NCBI RefSeq assembly: GCF_025153525.1
Contig: NZ_JANZNR010000001.1
Location: 620,001 to 684,000 of the forward strand
Source: Psychroserpens sp. SPM9
GTDB lineage: Bacteria > Bacteroidota > Bacteroidia > Flavobacteriales > Flavobacteriaceae
Direction of reading: 5' to 3'
DNA: 64,000 nucleotides
In this document: positions 7,882 through 16,614 of the stretch, piece by piece
How the letters are laid out: each line of letters starts with the position of its first letter
Position numbering within the stretch: position 1 is the stretch's first letter
The notes under the pieces: model-generated
Told to the model about the DNA's origin: nothing
The model's database searches: none
The model's input: the letters and a program-made list of their open reading frames with translations, nothing else
Translations under genes and position numbers: made by a program

Positions 7882-8020
7882 TTTAATCCATCCCAATTCA
7901 TTTCGGGATAGATGGATAATACTTTTTTGACACAGGATATTAAATCCAGCAAACTCATGTATTGCGAAGGTAAACGCAATAAATTCATGAATTCTATATC
8001 AAAGAACGTTGTTGTTAAAA

Positions 8021-8054
8021 TTAAGAAAAGTAGTTAAAAAACTACTTTTCTTAA
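8021..8054 (-). terminator. Strong terminator after the small basic gene
   Basis: Perfect 14-bp stem, ACTACTTTTCTTAA (8041-8054) with TTAAGAAAAGTAGT (8021-8034), loop TAAAAA. On the minus strand it is followed by TTTTAAC. Its position directly after the stop at 8056 supports the 29-residue frame being a real transcribed gene. Confidence 0.85.
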
Positions 8055-8055
8055 T

Positions 8056-8145
8056 TTATTTCTTTTTGTGACGATTAGCGCGTCTACGTTTTTTACGCTT
8101 ATGCGTCGCTACCTTGTGTCTTTTTCTTTTTTTACCACTTGGCAT
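8056..8145 (-). CDS. 29-residue very basic peptide, probably ribosome-associated
   Basis: An ATG at 8145 opens a 29-codon frame beginning MPSGKKRKRHKVATHKRKK. Seventeen of the 29 residues are Lys or Arg, there are three His, and there is not one acidic residue. Such composition is typical of tiny ribosomal proteins that thread into rRNA. I recall near-identical short frames in many Flavobacteriia. It could be the small Bacteroidota-specific ribosomal protein seen in the Flavobacterium ribosome structure, or a Thx-like protein, but I cannot decide from sequence. It lies 38 bp downstream of HU on the same strand and 2 bp before a perfect 14-bp hairpin terminator. Confidence 0.75.
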   Translation of the reverse strand: MPSGKKRKRHKVATHKRKKRRRANRHKKK

Positions 8146-8183
8146 AAATAAGTCTTTTTTAAATTAATGTTTGTTTTAATGTT

Positions 8184-8474
8184 TTAGTTGACCTCAACGT
8201 TGGTCTTAACACCTTCAACAAATACTTTTGCAGGTTTAAATGCAGGTATATTGTGAGCAGGTATTTTAATCGTTGTATTTTTTGAAATGTTACGTCCAGT
8301 TTTTTCTGCTCTAGTTTTTACGATAAAACTTCCAAAACCTCTCAGGTATACGTTATCTCCTCCTTCTAATGAAGATTTTACTTCTTCCATGAATGTTTCA
8401 ACTGTTGCTTGAACATCTCCTTTTTCAATTCCTAATTTATCAGAAATTTTAGCTACTATATCAGCTTTTGTCAT
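8184..8474 (-). CDS. hup: HU/IHF-family nucleoid DNA-binding protein
   Basis: 96 residues covering the whole HU fold. The dimerising helices are MTKADIVAKISDKLGIEKGD. The signature GGDNVYLRGFGSFIVKTRAEKTGRN contains the beta arms, and FKPAKVFVEGV forms the last helix. It bends and compacts DNA as a homo- or heterodimer. It has a matched promoter (8516-8548) and probably also drives the tiny basic gene downstream. A short non-family tail (KTNVEVN) follows the usual end. HU versus IHF subtype cannot be settled here; the context favours HU. Confidence 0.95.
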   Translation of the reverse strand: MTKADIVAKISDKLGIEKGDVQATVETFMEEVKSSLEGGDNVYLRGFGSFIVKTRAEKTGRNISKNTTIKIPAHNIPAFKPAKVFVEGVKTNVEVN

Positions 8475-8515
8475 TGTTATTAATTTTTAGGGTTATCTAT
8501 TAATTATAAGGGATG

Positions 8516-8548
8516 CAAATATAGGCAATTTAAATTCAATATTTCAAA
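8516..8548 (-). promoter_or_regulatory. Promoter of the HU gene
   Basis: On the minus strand TTTG (8548-8545), 21 nt, then TATATTTG (8523-8516), an exact match to TTTG-N19-21-TAnnTTTG. Predicted leader about 35 nt. Confidence 0.75.
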
Positions 8549-8581
8549 CGTAATTAATTAAAATTTAACCTAATAAACGAT

Positions 8582-8589
8582 TATTTTTG
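8582..8589 (+). promoter_or_regulatory. -7 box of the mutY promoter
   Basis: TATTTTTG fits TAnnTTTG. The ATG of mutY follows 20 bp later, implying a very short leader. I see no convincing -33 TTTG. Divergent from the HU promoter within about 60 bp. Confidence 0.5.
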
Positions 8590-8608
8590 TGATTTCAGCA
8601 GAAAAACT

Positions 8609-9655
8609 ATGAATTTTACACAGGATATAACTAATTGGTATTCAAATAATAAGAGAAATTTACCTTGGAGAAAAACAAAAAATCCATATCCAATTTGGTT
8701 ATCTGAAATAATTATGCAGCAAACCCAAGTTAAGCAAGGTTTACCTTATTATGAAGCTTTTGTTAGCCATTTTCCTACCGTTTTTGATCTTGCAAATGCC
8801 GATGAAGAAAGCATTTTAAAACTCTGGCAAGGCTTAGGCTACTATTCTAGAGCTCGTAATTTACATGCTTCTGCTCAATATATTGTAAATGATTTAAATG
8901 GTGAATTTCCATCGACCTTCACTGAACTATTAAAATTAAAAGGTGTTGGCGATTATACGGCAAGTGCCATTGCCTCTATATGTTACAATGAGCCTGCAGC
9001 TGTTGTAGATGGTAATGTTTATAGAGTATTGTCTAGGTATTTTGGCATAGATACACCTATTAATAGCTCAAAAGGGATTAAAACCTTTAAAGCATTAGCA
9101 ACGACTTTAATTGATCCTGTAAATCCAGGTGATTACAATCAGGCGATTATGGAGTTTGGTGCCATACAATGCAAGCCTGTAAATCCAGATTGTAATGTAT
9201 GTCCGTTAAATACCAGCTGCATAGCACTTCAAAAAAACAATGTTGGTGCGCTTCCAGTCAAATTAAAAAAAACAAAAGTCACAAAAAAGCATTTCAATTT
9301 TTTGGTCATCATTTCTGCGGATAAGCAAATTGTATTCGAAAAACGACATCGTAAAGGTATTTGGCAAAACTTATATCAATTTCCGCTCGTTGAAACTAAA
9401 AGCCCATTAACTCCTGAAGAATTTAAAACAGAGCCAAAAATAACTTCAGTTTTTAAAGATTTAACTTTTGAATATCATCTTTATAATACTAACGAACGTG
9501 TTCATAAACTCTCACATCAGCATTTATATACTAAATTTTGGATTGTTGAAGTCGAACAACTTCCTAAAAAGGGGATTTCAATTTCAGAATTAAACCGCTA
9601 TCCTACGCCGATTTTAATCAGTAATTTTATCGATGAGTTTAATTTTGAATTTTAG
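8609..9655 (+). CDS. mutY: Adenine DNA glycosylase MutY
   Basis: 348 residues. It removes adenine mispaired with 8-oxoguanine in base excision repair. The catalytic Glu is E33 in WLSEIIMQQTQV, the helix-hairpin-helix is LKGVGDYTASAIAS, and the catalytic Asp is D134 in AVVDGNVYRV. The 4Fe-4S cluster Cys pattern is C-x6-C-x2-C-x5-C in CKPVNPDCNVCPLNTSC. The C-terminal 110 residues are the NUDIX-like domain that reads 8-oxoG (IVFEKRHRKGIWQNLYQFP). Length is normal. It is the first gene of the mutY-ssb-gldE-gldD order, although ssb has its own promoter. Confidence 0.96.
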   Translation: MNFTQDITNWYSNNKRNLPWRKTKNPYPIWLSEIIMQQTQVKQGLPYYEAFVSHFPTVFDLANADEESILKLWQGLGYYSRARNLHASAQYIVNDLNGEFPSTFTELLKLKGVGDYTASAIASICYNEPAAVVDGNVYRVLSRYFGIDTPINSSKGIKTFKALATTLIDPVNPGDYNQAIMEFGAIQCKPVNPDCNVCPLNTSCIALQKNNVGALPVKLKKTKVTKKHFNFLVIISADKQIVFEKRHRKGIWQNLYQFPLVETKSPLTPEEFKTEPKITSVFKDLTFEYHLYNTNERVHKLSHQHLYTKFWIVEVEQLPKKGISISELNRYPTPILISNFIDEFNFEF

Positions 9656-9703
9656 AATAATCATAAATTTTTCATACTTTTAATACAGTGATAACAAAAT
9701 GTG

Positions 9704-9711
9704 TAATTTTG
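9704..9711 (+). promoter_or_regulatory. -7 box of the ssb promoter
   Basis: TAATTTTG matches TAnnTTTG, 22 bp before the ssb ATG. The -33 region is only T-rich. It suggests that ssb, gldE and gldD are transcribed independently of mutY. Confidence 0.55.
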
Positions 9712-9732
9712 TACGCTTAAACACAATAAATT

Positions 9733-10185
9733 ATGTCAGGAACATTAAATAAAGTAATGCTAATTGGGCATTTGGGAGATGAAGTAAAGCTGCATTATTT
9801 TGATGGTGGAAACTGTATTGGCCGATTTCCATTAGCAACTAATGAAACCTATACCAACAGACAAACCAATGAACGTGTCACCAATACAGAATGGCACAAT
9901 ATTGTGGTACGCAACAAAGCTGCCGAGATCTGTGAAAAATACTTATCTAAAGGCGATAAAGTGTATATAGAAGGTCGATTAAAAACCAGAAAATGGCAAG
10001 ATGATAAAGGTGCCGATCGTTATTCGACCGAAATACAATGTACCGATTTCACGTTTTTAACAACTAAAAGTGAGAGTCAAGGCGGAAGCGCACCAACGCC
10101 AAACCCGCAACAATCCGAACAAAAACCATCTAGTACTAGCGTTTCTGAACCTCTAGTTGAAGATAATGATGACCTACCATTTTAA
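9733..10185 (+). CDS. ssb: Single-stranded DNA-binding protein
   Basis: 150 residues. An OB fold spans residues 1-110 (MSGTLNKVMLIGHLGDEVKL, EWHNIVVRNKAAEICEKYLS, VYIEGRLKTRKWQD). A disordered Gln/Pro/Ser linker and the acidic partner-binding tip DNDDLPF end it. It coats single-stranded DNA as a tetramer and recruits replication and repair enzymes through that tip. It lies 15 bp before gldE, so coupled expression of a housekeeping DNA protein with gliding genes is expected, as in other flavobacteria. Confidence 0.97.
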   Translation: MSGTLNKVMLIGHLGDEVKLHYFDGGNCIGRFPLATNETYTNRQTNERVTNTEWHNIVVRNKAAEICEKYLSKGDKVYIEGRLKTRKWQDDKGADRYSTEIQCTDFTFLTTKSESQGGSAPTPNPQQSEQKPSSTSVSEPLVEDNDDLPF

Positions 10186-10200
10186 CTAAATTTATTTACC

Positions 10201-11508
10201 TTGGATCCTGAACCCACGAGTTTAATAATTACCATGCTATCTGTAAACGTATCTTTTGTATCTGGATTCGTATTACTTTTAATTTTATTGCTCTTCTCTG
10301 CCTTAATTTCTGGTGCCGAAGTCGCATTTTTTTCTTTAACAAAATCTGACCTCAACACAGGTTTGGAAGAGAATCAAAAGAAATTCAGTATAATCTCTGC
10401 TCTCCTTGAACGCCCTAAAAAACTATTAGCAACCATTTTGGTCGCCAATAACTTTATCAACATTGGTATTGTTATTTTGTTCGCCTATTTGGGTGAAACT
10501 ATGTTTGAAACGATCGCTATTTCTTGGTTACGTTTTACTTTAGAAGTTGTTGTTATTACCTTTCTAATCTTACTCTTTGGTGAAATTATCCCAAAGATTT
10601 ATGCCAGTAGAAATCGCGTCAAGTTCTCTACTTTTATGGCCATTCCTTTAAAGGTATTAGATGTTATTTTTTCGCCAATTAGTCTACCAATGCGCCATAT
10701 GACTCTGGCCATTCACAACAAACTCGGAAAGCAAAAATCAAACCTCAGCGTTGACCAGTTATCTCAGGCTTTAGAGCTAACAAGTGATAGTGATACGACC
10801 GTTGAAGAACATAAAATTTTACAAGGTATTGTGTCTTTTGGAAACACCGATACCAAACAAGTGATGCGCCCAAGGATGGATATATTTGCACTTAATGAAG
10901 ATGCCAAATACATGGATATCCTTCCTGATGTTATTAGTAATGGTTATTCTAGAATTCCGGTTTATAAAGACAGCATCGATAATGTTACTGGTATTTTGTA
11001 TGTTAAAGATTTATTGCCTTATATAGAGCGAAAGCAATTTGACTGGACCACCTTACTTCGTGATCCGTTTTTTGTTCCTGAAAACAAGAAACTAGATGAC
11101 CTTATGGTTGAATTTCAAGAAAAAAAAGTGCATCTCGCTATTGTAGTTGATGAATATGGCGGTACCTCTGGTGTTGTTTCTTTAGAAGATGTCATCGAAG
11201 AAATTGTAGGAGATATTAGTGATGAGTTTGACGATGATGATATTATTTATACTAAAATTGACGACAAGAATTTTTCTTTTGACGGAAAAACAACACTCAA
11301 AGACTTTTATAAAATTGTACAATTAGAAGACGATGCCAGTTTTGAAGACCACAAAGGTGAAGCAGAAACCATTGCTGGTTTTGTTTTAGAAATTTCGGGT
11401 ATTTTTCCAAGGCGCCAAAGTAAAATAAATTTCAAAAATTACGTTTTTACTATAGAAGCTATTGACAAGAAACGAATTAAACAGATTAAGTTTACAATTT
11501 TAGACTAA
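10201..11508 (+). CDS. gldE: Gliding motility-associated membrane protein GldE
   Basis: 435 residues from a TTG start (DPEPTS...). I keep the TTG because the DPEPTS opening looks family-typical; the next Met is at codon 12. The N-terminal 195 residues are a CNNM/DUF21 transmembrane domain with several spans (VSFVSGFVLLLILLLFSALI, IILFGEIIPKIYA type segments). Paired CBS domains follow at about 205-330 (MRPRMDIFAL, HLAIVVDEYGGTSGVVSLED), then a CorC/HlyC C-terminal domain. In Flavobacterium johnsoniae GldE works with GldD, which is needed for gliding and T9SS function. The adjacent ssb and gldD confirm the identity over a generic CorC-like transporter. Confidence 0.92.
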   Translation: MDPEPTSLIITMLSVNVSFVSGFVLLLILLLFSALISGAEVAFFSLTKSDLNTGLEENQKKFSIISALLERPKKLLATILVANNFINIGIVILFAYLGETMFETIAISWLRFTLEVVVITFLILLFGEIIPKIYASRNRVKFSTFMAIPLKVLDVIFSPISLPMRHMTLAIHNKLGKQKSNLSVDQLSQALELTSDSDTTVEEHKILQGIVSFGNTDTKQVMRPRMDIFALNEDAKYMDILPDVISNGYSRIPVYKDSIDNVTGILYVKDLLPYIERKQFDWTTLLRDPFFVPENKKLDDLMVEFQEKKVHLAIVVDEYGGTSGVVSLEDVIEEIVGDISDEFDDDDIIYTKIDDKNFSFDGKTTLKDFYKIVQLEDDASFEDHKGEAETIAGFVLEISGIFPRRQSKINFKNYVFTIEAIDKKRIKQIKFTILD

Positions 11509-11521
11509 AACAACCTCCTTT

Positions 11522-12103
11522 ATGCGTTTTAAACATCTATGTATTATCTCGGTAACTGCTGCTTTTTTTTCCTGCGGAAATGATCCACTTCCCAAACCAA
11601 AAGCAATGCTAAGATTAGATTATCCGCAACCCAAATACGCTAAAGTTGATGTGCGATTGCCTTTCACCTTTGAAAAAAATCAGGCTGCAGATAAAATAAC
11701 CAATATAAAACTTGATGGGATTAGCAACTCTTCTGGTGTAGAAATTAATTACCCAGATATGAAAGGCACCATTTACCTTACTTATAAAAAGGTTGATGCT
11801 ACCAATCTTGAGAATTTATTAAGAGACGCTCAAACCTTAACTCAAAAGCACACTATTAAAGCCGACGAGATTGAAAGTGTTATTTACGAAAACCCTGAAC
11901 GGAATGTATTTGGAATGTTTTATGAAGTTGGAGGAAACGCAGCGTCGCAATCGCAGTTTTATGTCACAGATAGCATTAATCACTTTTTAAGTGGCTCCTT
12001 ATATTTTTACGCCAAACCAAATTATGATTCCATTTATCCTGCGGCTATATATTTAAAAAATGACATTAAGCATATCATGGAATCTATAGAATGGAAAGAA
12101 TGA
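11522..12103 (+). CDS. gldD: Gliding motility lipoprotein GldD
   Basis: 193 residues with a lipoprotein signal (AAFFSCGNDPLPKPKAMLRL; lipid-anchored Cys about residue 18). The PKPKAMLRLDYPQPKY segment just after the Cys is characteristic of GldD, an envelope lipoprotein required for gliding and T9SS-dependent secretion. It begins 13 bp after gldE and ends at a strong hairpin terminator. The presence of two T9SS-sorted giant proteins in the same window fits a functional T9SS. Confidence 0.92.
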   Translation: MRFKHLCIISVTAAFFSCGNDPLPKPKAMLRLDYPQPKYAKVDVRLPFTFEKNQAADKITNIKLDGISNSSGVEINYPDMKGTIYLTYKKVDATNLENLLRDAQTLTQKHTIKADEIESVIYENPERNVFGMFYEVGGNAASQSQFYVTDSINHFLSGSLYFYAKPNYDSIYPAAIYLKNDIKHIMESIEWKE

Positions 12104-12130
12104 CTTTTGAAATTGTTCTCAGGAAAATAA

Positions 12131-12160
12131 AAAAGCCTTGACAGTTTTGTCAAGGCTTTT
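12131..12160. terminator. Bidirectional terminator after gldD
   Basis: Perfect 13-bp stem AAAAGCCTTGACA / TGTCAAGGCTTTT with a GTTT loop, T-rich on both sides. It separates gldD from the convergent lipoprotein gene. Confidence 0.93.
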
Positions 12161-12196
12161 TTTAGTATAGTGAGTTGAGAATACTCCTAAATTTAA

Positions 12197-13867
12197 TTAG
12201 TTAGCAACCCATTCGCCACCTTCTTTGATAAGGCTAAAATCTTCAGTGCCACCACTACCATTATAGATATCTGCAGTTACAATGTATTTTTGACCTTCTT
12301 CAGCAGAAGGATCTAAGTTATCTAATACAATTCCCATGGCTGTAATCATCATCTCATCAGTCCAAGTTGTACTTCCACCTTGTCTGTTGAAGTTACCAAA
12401 AGTATCTAAGTTACCTGCTGCAGCTTCAAAACCTTCAACTTCTAATAAAGTAGTTGCTACTAAGGTGTAATCTGAACCAACAAGTGAATATCTAATCGTG
12501 TTATCTGGAACCCAAACACCATCTTCAAGACCAAATTGTAAAGAAGAAATGCTTGGTGACCAACTACCTCCTGTGAAGGTATATAAGTTCCCTTTAGTCA
12601 CTGTACCTAAATCACCACCAGCAAAGAATCTATAAATCATAAAGATTTCATCTTCTTCTTGAGCAAATGGATAGTTGATACTTAAAAACTGTGGTAAATA
12701 ATCCGACGGTAATACCGAACTACTAAAGTTATTAAACGCACCTGGTTGTCCAGAAGCTTCACCCATAGAATCATAATCTGCTGTAGATAAGTAGTACACA
12801 CCGTCTACTGATTCCCATTCGCCTTCAACATATCTGAAATAAGCCGATCTCGCTTCCGTATCTCCTGAAATTCCAGGAACTTTAAGGTTGAAAGACTCAA
12901 CTCTCCATCGTGGTGAGTCTGAATCGGTTGAGCTATATTTCAAGCCAATATGAACCGTTTCACCTTCGTAAGCAGAGAAATCAAAATCTTCAGATGGTGT
13001 CATATCACCAAAAGCCGTTTTATCAAAACTGAATGCTGTCCAGGTTGCAGCCATAACATCAGTTCCTGTTGTATAATCCGTAGAGACTAAGATATCAATT
13101 AAGGTTTCATCACCTAAGAAATCGATTTCTTGTGTGATTTGAAATAATAAATTAGATGTGGTTGTTAAATCGATTTGGGGGCTTACCAACCATTCTTCAA
13201 CAGCATTAGCACCATCATCAAATCCAGAACCCTGAACATTAGTAGAACCTTCTGTCCATCCTAAAGCATCTGGACCAGAAACAGACACTAATTCGAAGTT
13301 ACTTGTGCTTTCAGGAAATACCGCTCCAAATACGTTTGCAAATCCAGCTACTGGTTCTCCTGTAAATACATTATAACCTAATCGTACAACCTGACCTTCA
13401 GTTGGAGACGGAAATTGAACACCTAAAACGCTTTCTAATGCAGTTTCGGCATCTTCTTCAGGTAAAAACGCATTACTCAAATCGGTAATATAATCATCAG
13501 ATTCAAGATTATAAGTATCGGCATTAACAAAAGAACTCACGTCTTCTGGGTTACCGTCATTTAAATTAAAACTCACCGTTACAGATGAACCGTCACCCCA
13601 AAACGGGTATCTATCAGCTAAAAAAGGAGGTAAAATTAACTTTGCATCTTCCATATCACTAAAAGCTTCAAAAGTCTCGTAGTAATCTGGTTCTTCGTCG
13701 TCACCTTGCTCAACAAGTGCTGCATAATCATCTGATGTAAGTGTAAACGCGTCACTTCCAATTATAGGATTATCTTGATCAGCAAGATCGTTATTAATAT
13801 CTTCCAGAGGATTACATCCTGTGAAAATCAAGCCTATCAAGGCAAATACATAAATTATTCTTTTCAT
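12197..13867 (-). CDS. Lipoprotein with choice-of-anchor-J-like domain, partner of a TonB receptor
   Basis: 556 residues. The lipoprotein signal ends in FTGC (Cys about residue 18). An acidic N-terminal part is followed by a choice-of-anchor J / DUF5017-like beta-sandwich at about 175-330 (EEWLVSPQIDLTTTSNLLFQ, YEGETVHIGLKYSSTDSDSP, WRVESFNLKV). Repeated Gly/Trp-rich segments follow (VYYLSTADYDSM, LYTFTGGSWSPS). It starts 12 bp after the TonB receptor gene, so the two form one transcript. This matches the receptor-plus-surface-lipoprotein logic of SusC/SusD systems, although it is not SusD-like. Likely a surface ligand-capture protein; the substrate is unknown. Confidence 0.82.
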   Translation of the reverse strand: MKRIIYVFALIGLIFTGCNPLEDINNDLADQDNPIIGSDAFTLTSDDYAALVEQGDDEEPDYYETFEAFSDMEDAKLILPPFLADRYPFWGDGSSVTVSFNLNDGNPEDVSSFVNADTYNLESDDYITDLSNAFLPEEDAETALESVLGVQFPSPTEGQVVRLGYNVFTGEPVAGFANVFGAVFPESTSNFELVSVSGPDALGWTEGSTNVQGSGFDDGANAVEEWLVSPQIDLTTTSNLLFQITQEIDFLGDETLIDILVSTDYTTGTDVMAATWTAFSFDKTAFGDMTPSEDFDFSAYEGETVHIGLKYSSTDSDSPRWRVESFNLKVPGISGDTEARSAYFRYVEGEWESVDGVYYLSTADYDSMGEASGQPGAFNNFSSSVLPSDYLPQFLSINYPFAQEEDEIFMIYRFFAGGDLGTVTKGNLYTFTGGSWSPSISSLQFGLEDGVWVPDNTIRYSLVGSDYTLVATTLLEVEGFEAAAGNLDTFGNFNRQGGSTTWTDEMMITAMGIVLDNLDPSAEEGQKYIVTADIYNGSGGTEDFSLIKEGGEWVAN

Positions 13868-13879
13868 TGTTCTATTTTT

Positions 13880-16453
13880 TTAAAATTGAAGTTTTGCACC
13901 AACACTAAATGTTCTTCCAAAACCATAATATACTAAAGCTGTTTCAGCATTTGAACCAGTACCATCTAAGGCATCAGCAATGTACTCGGTATTAAATACA
14001 TTGTTCATACGTGCTGTTAAGGTTGCATCAAACTCTCCAAAAGAAAATCCGTGAGAAATAGCTGTATCAAAAATTCCGTATGCAGGTACTTTCCATGGAT
14101 CTGGAGCGCCTTCTGTTCCTCTATCACTCGGATCAAAATCAGCATATAAATTATCAAAGTAGTTGTAATCTACTGTTAATCTAGTTTTAGCACCTAATCT
14201 ATAATTAGCACCTAATGCCATGGTTGTTTGCGCAGCATCTCCTACAGGAGTATCTTTAATAAATAAATCTACTGTATCAACAACATCTTGTTCTTCGTCT
14301 AAAATTTGAACTCCTGTGACATCATCTTCCCATCTCCAATCACCTAAAGATACCATACCTGTGATATCTAATTTATCGGTTGCCTTGTAAACAAAGTCAA
14401 CTTCAATTCCTTGATGGATAGCGTTCACACCTAAGATATTTGCAAAACCAGTTTCATCTTCACTTAACTGAAACGGAATGGTTTCTGTTCTGTCTCTCCA
14501 AGAAGTTCTGTATAAGTTAACATTAGCCGATAGTTTTTCACCTCTAAATCCGTAACCTAATTCAAAACTTAAGATTTTTTGATTTTCAGCATCATCATTG
14601 ATATCTTCATTGTTAAAGTTAGGGAAAACAGCATCAAAATCTGCAGCTTTTTCAAAATATCCTAAATTAACAAAAACATTATGGTTACCTGTAATTCTAT
14701 AGTTAGCACCACCTTTAGCACCAAAACCGAAGAAGTTATAACGATCTGTTTCTCTTAGAGGATCGTCTGGAGTGTATAGAAAATAATCAACTCTTTTATA
14801 AGATGTATTGGAAGCATTTAATGAGATAAACGTATTAAAGTTTTCGTTTACATCGTATTCTAATTGAGCAAAAGCACCTAACCATCCAACTAAACCGTCG
14901 TTGTAATAAGATACTTTATCACCAACTCTAGCAATTCCTGTTGGATTGTTTACATTGTCTTCATTAATGATGAATTGACCACCTAATAAATCGGTGACTT
15001 CTCTAAAGTGGATTCCTTTATAGTTTCTGTAATCTAATCCTGCAAGGAGTACTAAATCTTCCGATAAATCTGATTTCAATGTCGATAGAACACCGTACCA
15101 GTTATGATCATTACGAGACGCTCTTAAAGCGGCGCTAGAACCATTGGCTCCATGCGCAATGTTTTCGTCGACGATACGATCAAAATCTAATGGTCCAAAC
15201 TCTCCGATTCGGTAATCAGAACTTGTAAATTTAAATCTTCCATCACCTTCAAATCCTGGAGTTTCAGCATCACTACCTAAGGTTCCGCCTCCACCTCCAG
15301 AGCCAAACGAAACATAAGCAGCAGTTGAGATGCTTGTGTTTTCATTTAAATCCCAGTAGTGATTTAATGATATTTGAGGTTTGTGGTAGAAGTTATCTTC
15401 AATAAAAGTCACTTGACCATTTTTATAACCCCAATCTGAGTTGTACTTGATTCCGTCTTCACTTTGTCTGTACGTTTCAATAAGGTGTCTGTTTTGTCTT
15501 TGACCATGACGTTGTTTTGCACCAAATGCTGTAAATGACAATTTGTGCTGGTCATTAATTTGTTTAGAGACATTAAGGAAATAAGAAACTGCATTAAACT
15601 GAGTTCCTCTTACATACCCATCTCCATCGGTTTTTGCAGCAGATACAGTTGCAGCAAAACCATTTTTCATAAGACCTGTCGAATAGGTAACTCCAAACTT
15701 TCTATAACCATCATTTCCTAAAGTTGTTAGAACATTACCACCCGCTTCGGCATCGGTAGTTTTACTTAAGATGTTAATTGTTCCACCTACAGATGGCACC
15801 GCAACTCTAGCAGCACCTAAACCTCTTTGTACTTGCATAGAACTTGTAACGTCTCCTAATCCAGCCCAGTTACTCCAGTAAACCTGACCATTTTCCATGT
15901 CGTTTACAGGAACACCGTTAATCATAACAGCAACATTTTCTGAATTAAATCCACGTAAATTGATACGTCCATCTCCAAAACCACCACCAGATTTGGTAGC
16001 ATATACACCTGGAGTCGATTTTAAAACCTCAGGGAATTCTTGGGTTCCTAATTTTAATTGAATGTCTGCAGCTCTTACTGTAGATACAGCGACAGGTGTT
16101 TTTCTGTCTACAGCTACAGAAGCAATAATTTGAACCTCTTGTAGTCCAACCTCACTAGGAGTTAATGTGATTGTGCCTAAATCTTGATCTCCAGAAAAAG
16201 CAATAGTTTGCGAATTATAACCCACAAATGTGATTACGATTTCTCCTGAATTAGATTGCGTTTTAAGGGTAAAATTTCCATCAAAGTCGGTATTTGTTCC
16301 GTTTGATGTTCCTTTTACAATGATATTAGCGCCAGGTAAAGGTTCGTTCATGTCTGAACCAACAATTTTACCAGTAATTGTGCTTTGAGAAAAAGCAAAT
16401 GTAGTGCACAACAGAACTACAAATACCAATAAACATTTTGAAATTTTTTTCAT
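13880..16453 (-). CDS. TonB-dependent outer-membrane receptor
   Basis: 857 residues. A signal peptide (MKKISKCLLVFVVLLCTTFA) is followed by a carboxypeptidase-regulatory-like domain (ITGKIVGSDMNEPLPGANII, residues about 25-110). A plug domain lies at about 125-235 (LKSTPGVYATKSGGGFGDGR, INLRGFNSENVAVMINGVPV). The rest is a long barrel ending in an aromatic C-terminus (RTFSVGAKLQF). It imports a ligand across the outer membrane using TonB/ExbBD energy. The length suits classic TonB receptors rather than ~1000-residue SusC. It is first in a two-gene unit with the lipoprotein. A TACTTTTG box lies upstream. Ligand unknown. Confidence 0.92.
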   Translation of the reverse strand: MKKISKCLLVFVVLLCTTFAFSQSTITGKIVGSDMNEPLPGANIIVKGTSNGTNTDFDGNFTLKTQSNSGEIVITFVGYNSQTIAFSGDQDLGTITLTPSEVGLQEVQIIASVAVDRKTPVAVSTVRAADIQLKLGTQEFPEVLKSTPGVYATKSGGGFGDGRINLRGFNSENVAVMINGVPVNDMENGQVYWSNWAGLGDVTSSMQVQRGLGAARVAVPSVGGTINILSKTTDAEAGGNVLTTLGNDGYRKFGVTYSTGLMKNGFAATVSAAKTDGDGYVRGTQFNAVSYFLNVSKQINDQHKLSFTAFGAKQRHGQRQNRHLIETYRQSEDGIKYNSDWGYKNGQVTFIEDNFYHKPQISLNHYWDLNENTSISTAAYVSFGSGGGGGTLGSDAETPGFEGDGRFKFTSSDYRIGEFGPLDFDRIVDENIAHGANGSSAALRASRNDHNWYGVLSTLKSDLSEDLVLLAGLDYRNYKGIHFREVTDLLGGQFIINEDNVNNPTGIARVGDKVSYYNDGLVGWLGAFAQLEYDVNENFNTFISLNASNTSYKRVDYFLYTPDDPLRETDRYNFFGFGAKGGANYRITGNHNVFVNLGYFEKAADFDAVFPNFNNEDINDDAENQKILSFELGYGFRGEKLSANVNLYRTSWRDRTETIPFQLSEDETGFANILGVNAIHQGIEVDFVYKATDKLDITGMVSLGDWRWEDDVTGVQILDEEQDVVDTVDLFIKDTPVGDAAQTTMALGANYRLGAKTRLTVDYNYFDNLYADFDPSDRGTEGAPDPWKVPAYGIFDTAISHGFSFGEFDATLTARMNNVFNTEYIADALDGTGSNAETALVYYGFGRTFSVGAKLQF

Positions 16454-16487
16454 TGTTTAAGAATTATTTAGAGTTTTAATTTTCGGC

Positions 16488-16495
16488 AAAAGTAC
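16488..16495 (-). promoter_or_regulatory. -7 box of the TonB receptor promoter
   Basis: Minus-strand TACTTTTG matches TAnnTTTG, 34 bp upstream of the ATG at 16453. No clear -33 element at the expected distance. Confidence 0.5.
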
Positions 16496-16614
16496 ACCTG
16501 AATAAGGGATCCTATATTACCACAATGTTAACTTTTTTTAACATTTAAAATTACTTAAAATTTTCTTAAAATTTGAAAATATAAGGATTTGAAATCCACA
16601 AGTATTTAACAAAA

